A stretch of DNA of 64,000 nucleotides from Parapusillimonas granuli (GTDB lineage Bacteria; Pseudomonadota; Gammaproteobacteria; Burkholderiales; Burkholderiaceae_B): contig NZ_JACCEM010000004.1 of the NCBI RefSeq assembly GCF_013416525.1, positions 414,250 to 478,249 of the forward strand. Direction: 5' to 3'. Within the stretch, counting starts at the first letter, position 1; the number at the start of each line of letters is the position of its first letter. Under the pieces are notes generated by a model that saw nothing but the letters and a program-made list of their open reading frames with translations, was not told the origin of the DNA and searched no databases. This document shows, one piece after another, positions 36,950-45,650 of this stretch. The position numbers were made by a program, and so were the translations under genes.

Positions 36950-39013
36950 ATGTCGCGCACGATTTTTGTCACCACGGCACTGCCATACGCCAACGGCTCG
37001 TTTCATATCGGTCACATCATGGAATACATCCAGGCTGATATCTGGGTACGGTCGATGCGAATGTCGGGCCACACCGTGCATTTCGTGGGCGCCGACGACG
37101 CCCACGGCGCGCCCATCATGCTGAAAGCCGAAAGCGAGGGCATCACTCCCCAGGCGCTGGTGGCGCGCTATGCCGCCGAACGCCCGCAATACCTGAACGG
37201 CTTCCACATCGAGTTCGACCACTGGCATTCCACCGACACGCCTGAAAACATAGAGCTCTCGCAAGGCATCTATCGCCGCCTCAAGGCGGCGGGCTTCATC
37301 GAAACCCGGACCATCGAGCAATTCTACGATCCGGTCAAAGGCATGTTCCTGCCCGACCGCTACATCAAGGGCGAATGCCCGCGCTGCCATGCCAAGGACC
37401 AGTACGGCGACTCCTGCGAAGCCTGTAGCGCCGTCTATGCGCCCACCGAGCTGATCAACCCGTATTCCACGCTGACCCAGGCAACGCCGGTGCTCAAGTC
37501 GTCGGAACACTTTTTCTTCAAGCTGTCGGACCCGCGCTGCGTGGCCTTCCTGCAGGACTGGACCACCGGCGCCAATCGCAGCGGCGGCAAGCGCCTGCAG
37601 GCGGAGGTCCTGGCCAAGACCCGCGAATGGCTCGGCACCGACGGCGAAGCCAAGCTGGCCGACTGGGACATCTCGCGCGATGAGCCCTATTTCGGCATTC
37701 CCATCCCGGACGCGCCGGGCAAGTATTTCTATGTGTGGCTGGACGCGCCGGTGGGCTACCTGGCATCGCTCAAGGCCTATTGCAATAAAAAAGGCCTGGA
37801 TTTCGACGCGCTGCTGGATCCCCAAGGCGACACCGAGCAATTCCACTTCATCGGCAAGGACATCGTGTACTTCCACGCCTTGTTCTGGCCGGCGATGCTG
37901 CGGTTCTCCGGCCTGAAGACGCCCGACGGCCTGCACGTGCATGGTTTCATCACCGTCAGCGGCGAGAAAATGTCCAAGAGCCGCGGCACCGGCATCTCGC
38001 CGCTGCGCTACCTGGAAATCGGCATGAATCCGGAATGGCTGCGCTACTACATCGCCGCCAAGCTCAATTCGCACGTCGAAGACCTGGACTTCAACCCCGA
38101 TGACTTCATCGCCCGCGTCAACAGCGACCTCATCGGCAAGTACGTGAACATCGCCAGCCGCGCGGCCAACTTCATCAGCAAGCATTTCGACGGCAGGCTC
38201 GCCTATCTGGGCGACACCCAGGCGCTTGCCCGGGAACTGGCGCAAGTCGCCGACAAGGTCCGCCAGGATTTCGAGAACCGGGAATACGGCCGCGCCATCC
38301 GGCAGATCATGGCCCACGCCGACGTCATCAACCAGGCCTTCGACGCGGCTCAGCCCTGGGTCATGGCCAAGGGCATAAGCACCGCCACCGAAGATCAAAA
38401 GGCCGCGCTGCAAGACGTCTGCTCGCGCGCCCTGGCCGGCTTCAAGGCGCTTTCCGTCATGCTGGCCCCCGTGCTGCCCGTCCTGTCCGCCAGGGTGGCA
38501 ACAGACCTGTTCGGCGCCGGCGCCGCCTATCAATGGCCCGACGCCACGGCCCTGCCCCAGCGCATCGCGCCCTTCAAGCACCTGATGCAGCGCGTGGAAC
38601 CCAAGATGCTGGACGACCTCTTCGAGCCGCCCGCCGAACCCGTACCCATGCCCGGCGGCGAAGCGCTGGCGGAAACCATAGACATCAAGGACTTCGCCAA
38701 GGTCGACCTGCGCATCGCGCGCATCGTCGACTGCCAGGAAGTCGACGGCTCGGACAAGCTGCTGCGCCTGACGCTGGACGTCGGCGAAGGCCGGCACCGC
38801 CAGGTGTTCTCGGGCATCAAGTCCTCGTATTCGCCCACCGACCTGAAAGACAAGCTGACCGTCGTCGTGGCGAATCTGGCGCCGCGCAAAATGCGTTTCG
38901 GCCTGTCCGAGGGCATGGTGCTGGCGGCCAGCCACAACGATGAAAGCGTCGACGCCGGCATCTACATCCTGCAACCCTGGCCCGGAGCCCGGCCGGGCAT
39001 GCGCATCAGTTAG
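36950..39013 (+). CDS. metG: Methionyl-tRNA synthetase
   Basis: 687-residue class I synthetase charging tRNA-Met. The HIGH signature is FHIGHIMEY (about residues 18-26) and KMSKS is in [11 protein letters not shown]. Between them is the zinc knuckle with CPRCH and CEAC. A C-terminal tRNA-binding (Trbp111-like) domain begins with [17 protein letters not shown] and includes [14 protein letters not shown]. Length is normal. It is upstream of and close (15 bases) to the cation-efflux gene. Confidence 0.97.
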   Translation: MSRTIFVTTALPYANGSFHIGHIMEYIQADIWVRSMRMSGHTVHFVGADDAHGAPIMLKAESEGITPQALVARYAAERPQYLNGFHIEFDHWHSTDTPENIELSQGIYRRLKAAGFIETRTIEQFYDPVKGMFLPDRYIKGECPRCHAKDQYGDSCEACSAVYAPTELINPYSTLTQATPVLKSSEHFFFKLSDPRCVAFLQDWTTGANRSGGKRLQAEVLAKTREWLGTDGEAKLADWDISRDEPYFGIPIPDAPGKYFYVWLDAPVGYLASLKAYCNKKGLDFDALLDPQGDTEQFHFIGKDIVYFHALFWPAMLRFSGLKTPDGLHVHGFITVSGEKMSKSRGTGISPLRYLEIGMNPEWLRYYIAAKLNSHVEDLDFNPDDFIARVNSDLIGKYVNIASRAANFISKHFDGRLAYLGDTQALARELAQVADKVRQDFENREYGRAIRQIMAHADVINQAFDAAQPWVMAKGISTATEDQKAALQDVCSRALAGFKALSVMLAPVLPVLSARVATDLFGAGAAYQWPDATALPQRIAPFKHLMQRVEPKMLDDLFEPPAEPVPMPGGEALAETIDIKDFAKVDLRIARIVDCQEVDGSDKLLRLTLDVGEGRHRQVFSGIKSSYSPTDLKDKLTVVVANLAPRKMRFGLSEGMVLAASHNDESVDAGIYILQPWPGARPGMRIS

Positions 39014-39028
39014 CCGGACACCGGCACA

Positions 39029-39991
39029 GTGGACACGATACGCGTCGACCCCGATCGCCAGGCGGCCGGATACCGCAGCACCATGGTCAGCGTCCTGGTC
39101 AATGTGCTGCTGACCGCGGTGCAGTTTTCCGTCGGCCTGTTCGCCCACTCGCAGGCGCTGGTGGCCGACGCCCTGCATTCTCTGTCCGATCTGCTTTCGG
39201 ACGGCGTCGTCCTGTTTGCCAACCGGCATAGCCAGAAAGCGCCCGACGCCGAGCATCCCTACGGCCATCACCGCTTCGAGACCGCGGCCTCCCTGGCCGT
39301 CGGCGCCATGCTGCTGGCGGTGGGCGCGGGCATGCTGTGGTCCAGCTTCACCACGCTGCAAACGCCCGCCGACATTCCCGAAGTGCACGGCATCGCGCTG
39401 GCCATCGCCCTGCTCACCCTGCTCGGCAAAGAACTCCTGTTCCGCTATCTGCTACGGGTGGCGCGGCGCGTGCGCTCGTCCATGCTGGCCGCCAACGCCT
39501 GGCACGCCCGGTCGGACGCCGCTTCCTCCCTGGTCGTGGCCATCGGCATCGTCGCGAATCTCGCCGGCTTCCATCTCGCCGATCCGCTGGCCGCCCTCGT
39601 CGTCGGCCTGATGATCATACGCATGGGCTGGAAGTTCTTCTACAGCGCCTTCAACGACTTGACCGACGCGGCGGTCGACGACCAGACCGAGGAAAGAATA
39701 CGGCGGCACCTGATCACCACGCCCGGCGTGCACAATGTGCACGGCCTGAAGACCCGCAAGATGGGCGACATGATCTGGGTCGAAGTGGACCTGGAAATGG
39801 ACGGCCGGCTGACCATAGAAGAAGGCCACGCCATCGCCGTCGAGGCGCGCCGGCGCGTCATGGAGCACGAGCCCGTGCTGGACGTCACCACGCATTTCGA
39901 TCCCGTCAGGATAGACCCGGTCGGGATAGACCCGGTCGGGCCAGACCCGGTCGGCGCCGGCGTGGATGAATCCGGCCCCCCGCCGCGCTGA
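39029..39991 (+). CDS. Cation diffusion facilitator (CDF) transporter
   Basis: 320-residue metal/proton antiporter of the inner membrane. Six transmembrane segments carry the metal sites ADALHSLSDLLSDG (segment II) and WHARSDAASS (segment V), with HPYGHHRFE between; a cytoplasmic dimerisation domain follows. It should export Zn, Co, Fe or Mn. The start is GTG at 39029, 15 bases after metG; an ATG at 39083 would remove the N-terminal arm. The C-terminus contains a tandem IDPVG repeat (39909-39953) not expected in the family. It ends one base from the convergent trhA-like gene. Confidence 0.9.
   Translation: MDTIRVDPDRQAAGYRSTMVSVLVNVLLTAVQFSVGLFAHSQALVADALHSLSDLLSDGVVLFANRHSQKAPDAEHPYGHHRFETAASLAVGAMLLAVGAGMLWSSFTTLQTPADIPEVHGIALAIALLTLLGKELLFRYLLRVARRVRSSMLAANAWHARSDAASSLVVAIGIVANLAGFHLADPLAALVVGLMIIRMGWKFFYSAFNDLTDAAVDDQTEERIRRHLITTPGVHNVHGLKTRKMGDMIWVEVDLEMDGRLTIEEGHAIAVEARRRVMEHEPVLDVTTHFDPVRIDPVGIDPVGPDPVGAGVDESGPPPR
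39909..39953 (+). repeat. 15-bp tandem repeat in CDF transporter gene
   Basis: Three consecutive 15-mers, GGATAGACCCGGTCG twice and GGCCAGACCCGGTCG once, encode IDPVG-IDPVG-PDPVG after a degenerate FDPVR. The unit is a multiple of three, so copy-number change keeps the frame. Confidence 0.85.
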
Positions 39992-39992
39992 A

Positions 39993-40613
39993 TCAGGCGA
40001 CGTATTCCAGCACCGTGAAGTAGTGGCAGGCGCTGCCCCCCAGCACGAACAGATGCCACACGCCGTGCCCATAGGCCCATTTTTCGTCCGTGGCGTAGAA
40101 GACGATGCCGCCCGTGTAAACCAGGCCGCCCAGCGCCAGCCAGCGAAAGCCTTCCCAGGTCAGCGCATCGATCAGCGGCACCACCGCGATGAGGGCCAGC
40201 CAGCCCATGGCCACATACAGCACCAATGAAAATATGCGCAGGCCGCGGGCGAGCCAGATCTCCTGCACGATGCCCAGCAGGGCCAGGCCCCACACGGTGC
40301 CGAACAGCGACCAGCCCCACGCGCCGCGCAGGCTGACCAGCGCAAAAGGCGTATAGCTGCCGGCGATCAATAGATAGATGGCGCAATGGTCGAACTTGCA
40401 CCAGATGCGCTTGGCGCGGCCGCGCAGGCCGTGATAAAGAGTGGAGGCCAGGTACAGCCACAGCAGCATGGCGCCGTAGATGCTGAAGCTCACGACCTTC
40501 CAGGGGTCGCCCGCCAGCGCGCCCTGCACGATCAGGACGACGCCGCCCGCCAGCGCGACCACCGCGCCTGCCAGATGTGTCCAGCTGTTGAAACGTTCGC
40601 CTTCAGGCCACAT
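39993..40613 (-). CDS. Hemolysin III/TrhA-family membrane protein
   Basis: 206 residues, seven hydrophobic helices, PAQR-like fold of the Hly-III family. Conserved residues visible: NSWTHLAGA near the N-terminus, the TLYHGL segment with His and the C-terminal GHGVWHLFVLGGSACHYF with the metal-binding His pair. In Bacillus relatives affect membrane fatty-acid homeostasis; the hemolytic activity is doubtful. The ATG at 40613 is preferred to an upstream start at 40688. It faces the CDF gene tail to tail. Confidence 0.88.
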   Translation of the reverse strand: MWPEGERFNSWTHLAGAVVALAGGVVLIVQGALAGDPWKVVSFSIYGAMLLWLYLASTLYHGLRGRAKRIWCKFDHCAIYLLIAGSYTPFALVSLRGAWGWSLFGTVWGLALLGIVQEIWLARGLRIFSLVLYVAMGWLALIAVVPLIDALTWEGFRWLALGGLVYTGGIVFYATDEKWAYGHGVWHLFVLGGSACHYFTVLEYVA

Positions 40614-40641
40614 GCATTGCGCTCCGGATGAAATCGATAAA

Positions 40642-40658
40642 ACCTTCACTATGAAGGT
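40642..40658. promoter_or_regulatory. Short inverted repeat upstream of trhA-like gene
   Basis: ACCTTCA-CTA-TGAAGGT, a perfect 7-bp inverted repeat with a 3-base centre, lies 29 bases before the trhA-like start in the divergent spacer. It may be an operator or RNA hairpin. Confidence 0.4.
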
Positions 40659-40669
40659 ATTTTCCGGGT

Positions 40670-40704
40670 AATAAGCACATGACCACACCGGAAATATGCT
40701 TATT
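40670..40704. promoter_or_regulatory. Long inverted repeat in divergent spacer
   Basis: AATAAGCACAT and ATATGCTTATT are inverted with one mismatch in 11 and a 13-base centre. The spacer separates the trhA-like gene from the AhpD-like gene that opens the flavoprotein/ABC operon, so a dimeric regulator is likely. Confidence 0.45.
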
Positions 40705-40780
40705 CGGTTTTATTCGTTCTGTTCATGAGGGCTTTTCACTAGACTCCAAGGCATCCCCTTTATTCTGAACAGGTATATCG

Positions 40781-41347
40781 ATGAGCCGTCTTACTATCCA
40801 CACCATAGATACCGCCCCCGAAGCCGCTCGCGAGCGCGTCGAGGCCGCCCACAAAGCCAACGGTTTCCTGCCCAACCTCATCGGTGTATTGGCCAATGCT
40901 CCCACCGCCCTGGAGACCTACCAGGTGGTAAGCGCCATCAATGGCCGCAACAGCCTCAGCCCCGCCGAACGCGAGGTCGTCCAGATCACGGCCGCCACGC
41001 TCAACGACTGCGGCTTCTGTGTCGCCGGGCACACCAAGCTGTCCCTGAAAAAGCTGCAGATGCCGGAAGCCGTGGTCGATGCGCTGCGCAGGCTCGAAGC
41101 CCTCGAGGACCCCAAGCTCGACGCCCTGGCCCGCTTCAGCGTTGCCGTCATCGAGAAAAAAGGCCAGGTGTCCGATGACGACCTGGCCGCGTTCCGCGCC
41201 GCCGGCTATGGCGACCAGCAAGCGCTGGAGGTCGTGCTGGGTGTGAGCCTGGCCACCTTGTGCAACTACGCCAACAGCCTGGCGCAAACCCCCATCAATC
41301 CCGAACTGCAAGCTTACGCCAATCCCGAGCTCAGCGCATTCGCCTGA
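40781..41347 (+). CDS. Carboxymuconolactone decarboxylase (AhpD-like) family protein
   Basis: 188 residues with the AhpD-type redox motif NDCGFCVAGH (Cys-x-x-Cys-x-x-x-His), indicating thiol-dependent peroxidase or reductase activity rather than decarboxylase activity. First gene of an apparent plus-strand operon; 46 bases separate it from the flavoprotein gene. Its neighbours are a flavoprotein and a rubredoxin, so it may protect or reduce components of that system. Physiological substrate unknown. Confidence 0.85.
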   Translation: MSRLTIHTIDTAPEAARERVEAAHKANGFLPNLIGVLANAPTALETYQVVSAINGRNSLSPAEREVVQITAATLNDCGFCVAGHTKLSLKKLQMPEAVVDALRRLEALEDPKLDALARFSVAVIEKKGQVSDDDLAAFRAAGYGDQQALEVVLGVSLATLCNYANSLAQTPINPELQAYANPELSAFA

Positions 41348-41393
41348 TCGGCCGATGCCGGCTCTCTTTTCCTTGCGTTGACAGGCCCTAGCC

Positions 41394-42518
41394 ATGACTA
41401 CGACAAACCAGGCCGATACGCTGATCGGCGCCGTCGCGGCGCTGATCAAGACGGATCTCGCTCCCATTACCTCCGCGGTGGACCAGGAGGGACGCTACCC
41501 CATCGAATTCCTGCGCAAGCTGGCCGGCGCCGGCGGCTTCGCGGCGGCCGTGCCCAAGGCCCATGGCGGGCTTGCATTGGGGCTGGGCCCGCAGATCGAC
41601 GTCATCAGCGAAGTCGGCCGCGAGTGCGGCTCCACCGCCTTCCTCGCATGGTGCCAAAGCACTTGCGCCCTCTACCTGCTCGGTTCGCCGAACGAAGCCG
41701 TACGCACGCGCTACCTGCGCGCGGTCGCCACGGGGGAAAGGCTGGCCGGCACCGGCATGTCCAACACCGTCAAGCATCTGGCCGGCATCGAGAACATACA
41801 CCTGAAGGCGCGGCGGCAAGCCGACGGCTACGTGGTGTCCGGCTCCCTGCCCTGGGTGTCGAATGTCGGAGACTCGCATCTCGCCATCGTCGCGGCGTCG
41901 GTCGAGGGCGGCGGCTATGTGATGTTCGCCGCGCATGGCGACGCCGCGGGCGTCAGCCTGCACCCCTGCCCCGATTTCGCCGGGCTGGCGGGCACGCAAA
42001 CGCTCAATATCCGCATGAAGGACGTCCGCATCCCAAATGAAGACGTGCTCGCGCATCCCGAGCAGTTCCCGGCCTACATGGCTGGCATCAAGCCCGCCTT
42101 CGTGCTGGGCCAGCTCGGCATGGGCTTCGGCGTGATCGACGGCTCGCTGCGGATCATACGCGAAAGCAATGTCGCGGGCGCCCACGTCAACCAGTTCCTG
42201 GACGACCAGGGCGATGCGCTGGCAAACGAAGCCGCCGCGCTGAAAGCCAGCGCCCGGCGCCTGGCCGCTCAGGCGGACGAAGGCGGCGCCGCCCTGATCG
42301 ACGTGCTGCGCCTGCGCCTGGCCGCATCGGAGCTCACCTTGCGGGCGGCGAATTCGGCCGTGCTGCATGCCGGCGCGAAAGGCTATCTCATGCGCCACCC
42401 GGCGCAGCGCCGCCTGCGCGAAGCAGTGTTCGTGGCCATCGTCACGCCGGCGCTCAAGCATTTGCGCAAGGAAATCCACGCGCTCGAGCAGGCCGCCGCG
42501 GAGGCCCAGGCAGCATGA
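41394..42518 (+). CDS. Acyl-CoA-dehydrogenase-family flavoprotein (monooxygenase-like)
   Basis: 374 residues with the three-domain ACAD fold: N-terminal helical domain, middle beta domain with GTGMSNTVKHLAG and VVSGSLPWVSNV, and C-terminal helical bundle. I cannot identify the catalytic Glu of true acyl-CoA dehydrogenases; the linkage to rubredoxin and to an organosulfur/nitrate-type ABC transporter suggests a flavin-dependent oxidoreductase of the SfnB/DszC kind, as inference. The TGA overlaps the rubredoxin ATG (ATGA), so the two proteins are probably made in fixed proportion. Confidence 0.8.
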   Translation: MTTTNQADTLIGAVAALIKTDLAPITSAVDQEGRYPIEFLRKLAGAGGFAAAVPKAHGGLALGLGPQIDVISEVGRECGSTAFLAWCQSTCALYLLGSPNEAVRTRYLRAVATGERLAGTGMSNTVKHLAGIENIHLKARRQADGYVVSGSLPWVSNVGDSHLAIVAASVEGGGYVMFAAHGDAAGVSLHPCPDFAGLAGTQTLNIRMKDVRIPNEDVLAHPEQFPAYMAGIKPAFVLGQLGMGFGVIDGSLRIIRESNVAGAHVNQFLDDQGDALANEAAALKASARRLAAQADEGGAALIDVLRLRLAASELTLRAANSAVLHAGAKGYLMRHPAQRRLREAVFVAIVTPALKHLRKEIHALEQAAAEAQAA

Positions 42519-42682
42519 GCCGGCAATGGATGTGCGGCCCTTGCGGCATGATCTACGACGAAGCGGCCGGCATGCCCGAACACGGCATCGCCGCCGGCAC
42601 CCGCTTCGAAGACATACCCGACGACTGGGTATGCCCCGATTGCGGCGTGACCAAGGCCGACTTCTATCTATTGCCGGACTGA
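42515..42682 (+). CDS. Rubredoxin
   Basis: 55-residue one-iron electron carrier. The two iron-binding loops are MCGPCGMIYDE (CxxCG) and WVCPDCGVTKADF (CPxCG), spaced as in normal rubredoxins, with the conserved FEDIPDDWVCPDC approach. It overlaps the upstream flavoprotein stop by four bases and precedes the ABC ATPase gene by four. Its likely partner is the adjacent flavoprotein, by position. Confidence 0.95.
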   Translation: MSRQWMCGPCGMIYDEAAGMPEHGIAAGTRFEDIPDDWVCPDCGVTKADFYLLPD

Positions 42683-42686
42683 CGAC

Positions 42687-43532
42687 ATGAATTCCGCAGC
42701 GAACGCCATGGCCGCCGCCATTCTGGAGGCCGACGACATCCAGCTGAGCTACCAGCGCCCGGGCGCGGCTCCGCATACGGTGTTGCGCAATTTTTCGCTA
42801 CGCCTGATGCCGGGCGAAGTCATCGCCGTTCTCGGGCCCAGCGGTGTGGGCAAGTCCTCGCTGCTGCGCGTGCTGGCCGGCTTGCAGCAGGCCGACCGCG
42901 GCAGCGTGCGGATCCGGGACGAACCCCTGCGCGGGCCGCATCCGCGCTCCAGCTTCGTCTTCCAGGACCCTTGCCTCCTGCCCTGGCTGACTCTCGAAGA
43001 GAACGTGGCGTTCGGCCTGGACTTCAAGCATCAGCCCGACCTGGCCCATGGCGAGAAACCGGCAAGAGTGCATGCGGCCATCGACGAAGTGGGCCTGCGC
43101 GGCGCCGGCGGACGCTACCCTGCGGAACTGTCCGGCGGCATGGCCCAGCGCGCCGCGCTTGCGCGCAGCCTGGCCAGGCAGCCGGAGATCCTGCTGCTCG
43201 ACGAACCGTTCAGCGCGCTGGATGAAATCACCCGCGGCGACATGCAGGCCCTGCTGCAGAAGATCACCGCCCGTCACGGCACGGCGGCCGTCCTGGTCAC
43301 GCATGACATCGACGAAGCCATGATCCTGGCGGACCGCATCGTGCTGATCGGCGACAGCCCCGGCCGCCGGATAGGCGAATGGGCGATGAGCGCCGAGCAT
43401 CCCCGAGACCCGCTTTCCCCAGAACTGAGCCGGATACGCCTGGAAATCATGAAGCTGCTGCGCGAGCACCGCCGGGCGGCGCCATCCGAACATGCCCGCA
43501 ACCCGGCGGCAAGCATCGAAACCGCGGCATAG
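42687..43532 (+). CDS. ABC transporter ATPase, NitT/TauT (SsuB/TauB) type
   Basis: 281 residues. Walker A GPSGVGKSS, Q-loop FVFQDPCLLPW, signature ELSGGMAQRAALARS, Walker B ILLLDEPFSALDE and the switch His VTHDIDEA are all present. It energises the permease encoded at 44782-45615. The FVFQD/LLPW context is typical of nitrate/sulfonate/taurine importers. Confidence 0.94.
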   Translation: MNSAANAMAAAILEADDIQLSYQRPGAAPHTVLRNFSLRLMPGEVIAVLGPSGVGKSSLLRVLAGLQQADRGSVRIRDEPLRGPHPRSSFVFQDPCLLPWLTLEENVAFGLDFKHQPDLAHGEKPARVHAAIDEVGLRGAGGRYPAELSGGMAQRAALARSLARQPEILLLDEPFSALDEITRGDMQALLQKITARHGTAAVLVTHDIDEAMILADRIVLIGDSPGRRIGEWAMSAEHPRDPLSPELSRIRLEIMKLLREHRRAAPSEHARNPAASIETAA

Positions 43533-43560
43533 CGCCGCAGCACCTCCCCAGGAGCATTGC

Positions 43561-44763
43561 ATGACTGACTTCGGCGATTTCAAAGCCACCCGCCAGGCCC
43601 GGCGCCAATTCCTGAAATTGTCCGCCCTGTTCTCCGCGGCGGGCGCCCTTCCCCTGCTGCAATCGGCGCAGGCCGCCCGCGCGGCCGAGCCGGACGCCCC
43701 GCTGCGCATCGGCTACCTTCCGATCACGGATGCCACGCCGCTGCTGGTCGCCCACCACAACGGGCTGTTCGAGCAGGAAGGCCTGCGCGTGGAAAAGCCG
43801 CGGCTCTTTCGCAGCTGGGCGCAAATCGTGGAAGCCTTTCTTGCCGGACAGGTCAATGCCGTGCATCTGCTGTCCCCCATGACCGTATGGGCGCGCTACG
43901 GCAGCCGCTCGCCCGCCAAAGTGGTCGCATGGAATCACATGTCGGGCTCGGGCCTGACGGTACAGCCGCACATCGGCCGCATCACCGATCTGGGCGGCAC
44001 CACCGTCGCCATCCCCTTCTGGTATTCGCTGCACAACATCGTGCTGCAGCACCTGCTCAAAAGCCAGGGCCTGGAGCCGATCAGCGACGGCAATCCCGGC
44101 CCGACGCAGGTGAAGCTGGTGGTCATGGCGCCTTCGGACATGGTGCCCGCCCTGGCCAACAAGCAGATCGCGGGCTATACAGTGGCCGAGCCCTTCAATG
44201 CCAACGCCGAAGCGCTCAAGGTCGGAAAGATCCTCCGGTTCACCGGCGATGTCTGGAAGGACCATGCCTGCTGCGTCGTGCTGATGCACGAGCAGGACCT
44301 GGACCAGCGGCCCGAATGGTCGCAGAAAGTCGTGAACGGCATCGTGCGCGCACAAGCCTGGATACAGGACAATCGCCAGGAAACGGCCCGCATCCTGTCG
44401 CGCGACAATCCCCAGAAGTACACGCCGCATACTTACGAAGCCCTGGCCAGCGTCCTGGAACCTGAACGCATGGACGCCGCCCACTACGAAAGCACGGGCG
44501 CCATCGTCAACAAGGACTGGAAGGAAAAGCGCATCGACTTCCAGCCGTATCCCTATCCCAGCTATACCGAAGAACTCATCCGCAAGCTCAAGACGACGCT
44601 GGTGTCCGGCCAGAACGCCTTCCTGAAGGAGCTGGATCCCGCCTTCGTGGCGCGCGACCTGGTGGACGACCGATATGTGAAGCAGGCCATCCTGGCCAAC
44701 GGCGGGCCCGCCGCTTTCGGCCTGCCGGACTCGTTCACCCGCGAAGAAACCATCACCCTCTGA
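43561..44763 (+). CDS. ABC transporter substrate-binding protein with Tat signal
   Basis: 400 residues. The N-terminus has a twin-arginine motif, ARRQFLKLSALF, and a hydrophobic core ending near AQAARAAEP, predicting folded export. The mature protein starts RIGYLPITDATPLLVAHHNG, the NMT1/SsuA-like (aliphatic sulfonate/nitrate/pyrimidine precursor) binding fold. The ATG at 43561 follows CAGGAG. It lies between its ATPase and permease genes. Its ligand is not readable; the NMT1 fold binds sulfonates, nitrate, thiamine precursors and others. Confidence 0.92.
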   Translation: MTDFGDFKATRQARRQFLKLSALFSAAGALPLLQSAQAARAAEPDAPLRIGYLPITDATPLLVAHHNGLFEQEGLRVEKPRLFRSWAQIVEAFLAGQVNAVHLLSPMTVWARYGSRSPAKVVAWNHMSGSGLTVQPHIGRITDLGGTTVAIPFWYSLHNIVLQHLLKSQGLEPISDGNPGPTQVKLVVMAPSDMVPALANKQIAGYTVAEPFNANAEALKVGKILRFTGDVWKDHACCVVLMHEQDLDQRPEWSQKVVNGIVRAQAWIQDNRQETARILSRDNPQKYTPHTYEALASVLEPERMDAAHYESTGAIVNKDWKEKRIDFQPYPYPSYTEELIRKLKTTLVSGQNAFLKELDPAFVARDLVDDRYVKQAILANGGPAAFGLPDSFTREETITL

Positions 44764-44781
44764 CACAGACTGGACAAGCCC

Positions 44782-45615
44782 ATGCGCTCGACCCATGCCC
44801 AAAATGCCGGCATCGCCCGGCCCGATCCCGGATCGATCTTCCAGCCCCTGCGCCGGCTCGGCCTGAATGCGCAACAGGCCTACGCCCTGAGCGGCGTGGC
44901 GGTGCTGCTGGCGCTCTGGGCCGCGGGAACCCATTTCCTGGCGGGCGGCCTGCCCCTGGCGGCCTCGCTTGCGCCGGGCGCCACTTTCCAGAGCCTGTAC
45001 GAGCTGGTGAGCACCGGCCAGCTCACCAGCCATACGGCGATGAGCCTGCAGCGCGTGCTGGTGGGGCTGGCCCTGGCGCTGCTCATCGGCGTGCCGGTGG
45101 GGCTGGCGGTGGGCGGATCCCGGACGCTGGAGAACGCCAGCGGCACGGCCTTCCAGTTCCTGCGCATGATTTCCCCCCTGTCCTGGATGCCCATCGCCGT
45201 CATGGTCTTCGGCATCGGCGACGCGCCCATTTATTTCCTGCTGACCTTCGCCGCCGTCTGGCCCATCATGCTGAACACAGCCGCCGGCGTGCGCCAGTTG
45301 GATCCGAAATGGCTGATGCTGGCCAAGAGCCTGAGCGCCACGCGCCGCGAGGTCCTGTTCCGCATCGTCGTGCCCGGCATCCTGGGCAATGTGCTGACCG
45401 GCGTGCGGCTGGCCATCGGCATAATATGGATCGTGCTCGTTCCCTGCGAGATGCTGGGCGTGAGTTCCGGGCTGGGCTACTACATACTCGACACCCGCGA
45501 CCGCTTGGCCTATTCCGAGCTCATGGCCGTGATCGTCCTGATCGGCGCCCTGGGCTTCCTGCTGGACGGGCTGGCGCAGCGCGCCTACCGCCACTGGTCG
45601 CGCGGCGCCCGTTAA
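44782..45615 (+). CDS. ABC transporter permease, NitT/TauT (SsuC/TauC) type
   Basis: 277-residue permease with about six transmembrane helices and the EAA-like cytoplasmic loop AKSLSATRREVLFRIVVPGILG, which docks the ATPase. Homodimer expected. The residues RMISPLSWMPIAVMVFGIGD match the SsuC/TauC family. Last gene of the operon; it ends convergent to the TonB receptor gene with a hairpin in between. Confidence 0.93.
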   Translation: MRSTHAQNAGIARPDPGSIFQPLRRLGLNAQQAYALSGVAVLLALWAAGTHFLAGGLPLAASLAPGATFQSLYELVSTGQLTSHTAMSLQRVLVGLALALLIGVPVGLAVGGSRTLENASGTAFQFLRMISPLSWMPIAVMVFGIGDAPIYFLLTFAAVWPIMLNTAAGVRQLDPKWLMLAKSLSATRREVLFRIVVPGILGNVLTGVRLAIGIIWIVLVPCEMLGVSSGLGYYILDTRDRLAYSELMAVIVLIGALGFLLDGLAQRAYRHWSRGAR

Positions 45616-45619
45616 AGCG

Positions 45620-45641
45620 CCGGACCGCGGCTGCGGTCCGG
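45620..45641. terminator. Hairpin between convergent permease and TonB receptor genes
   Basis: CCGGACCGC-GGCT-GCGGTCCGG is a perfect 9-bp stem with a 4-base loop, exactly in the convergent gap. It lacks a T-run, so termination may be Rho-assisted. Confidence 0.5.
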
Positions 45642-45650
45642 GCGGCCGCC

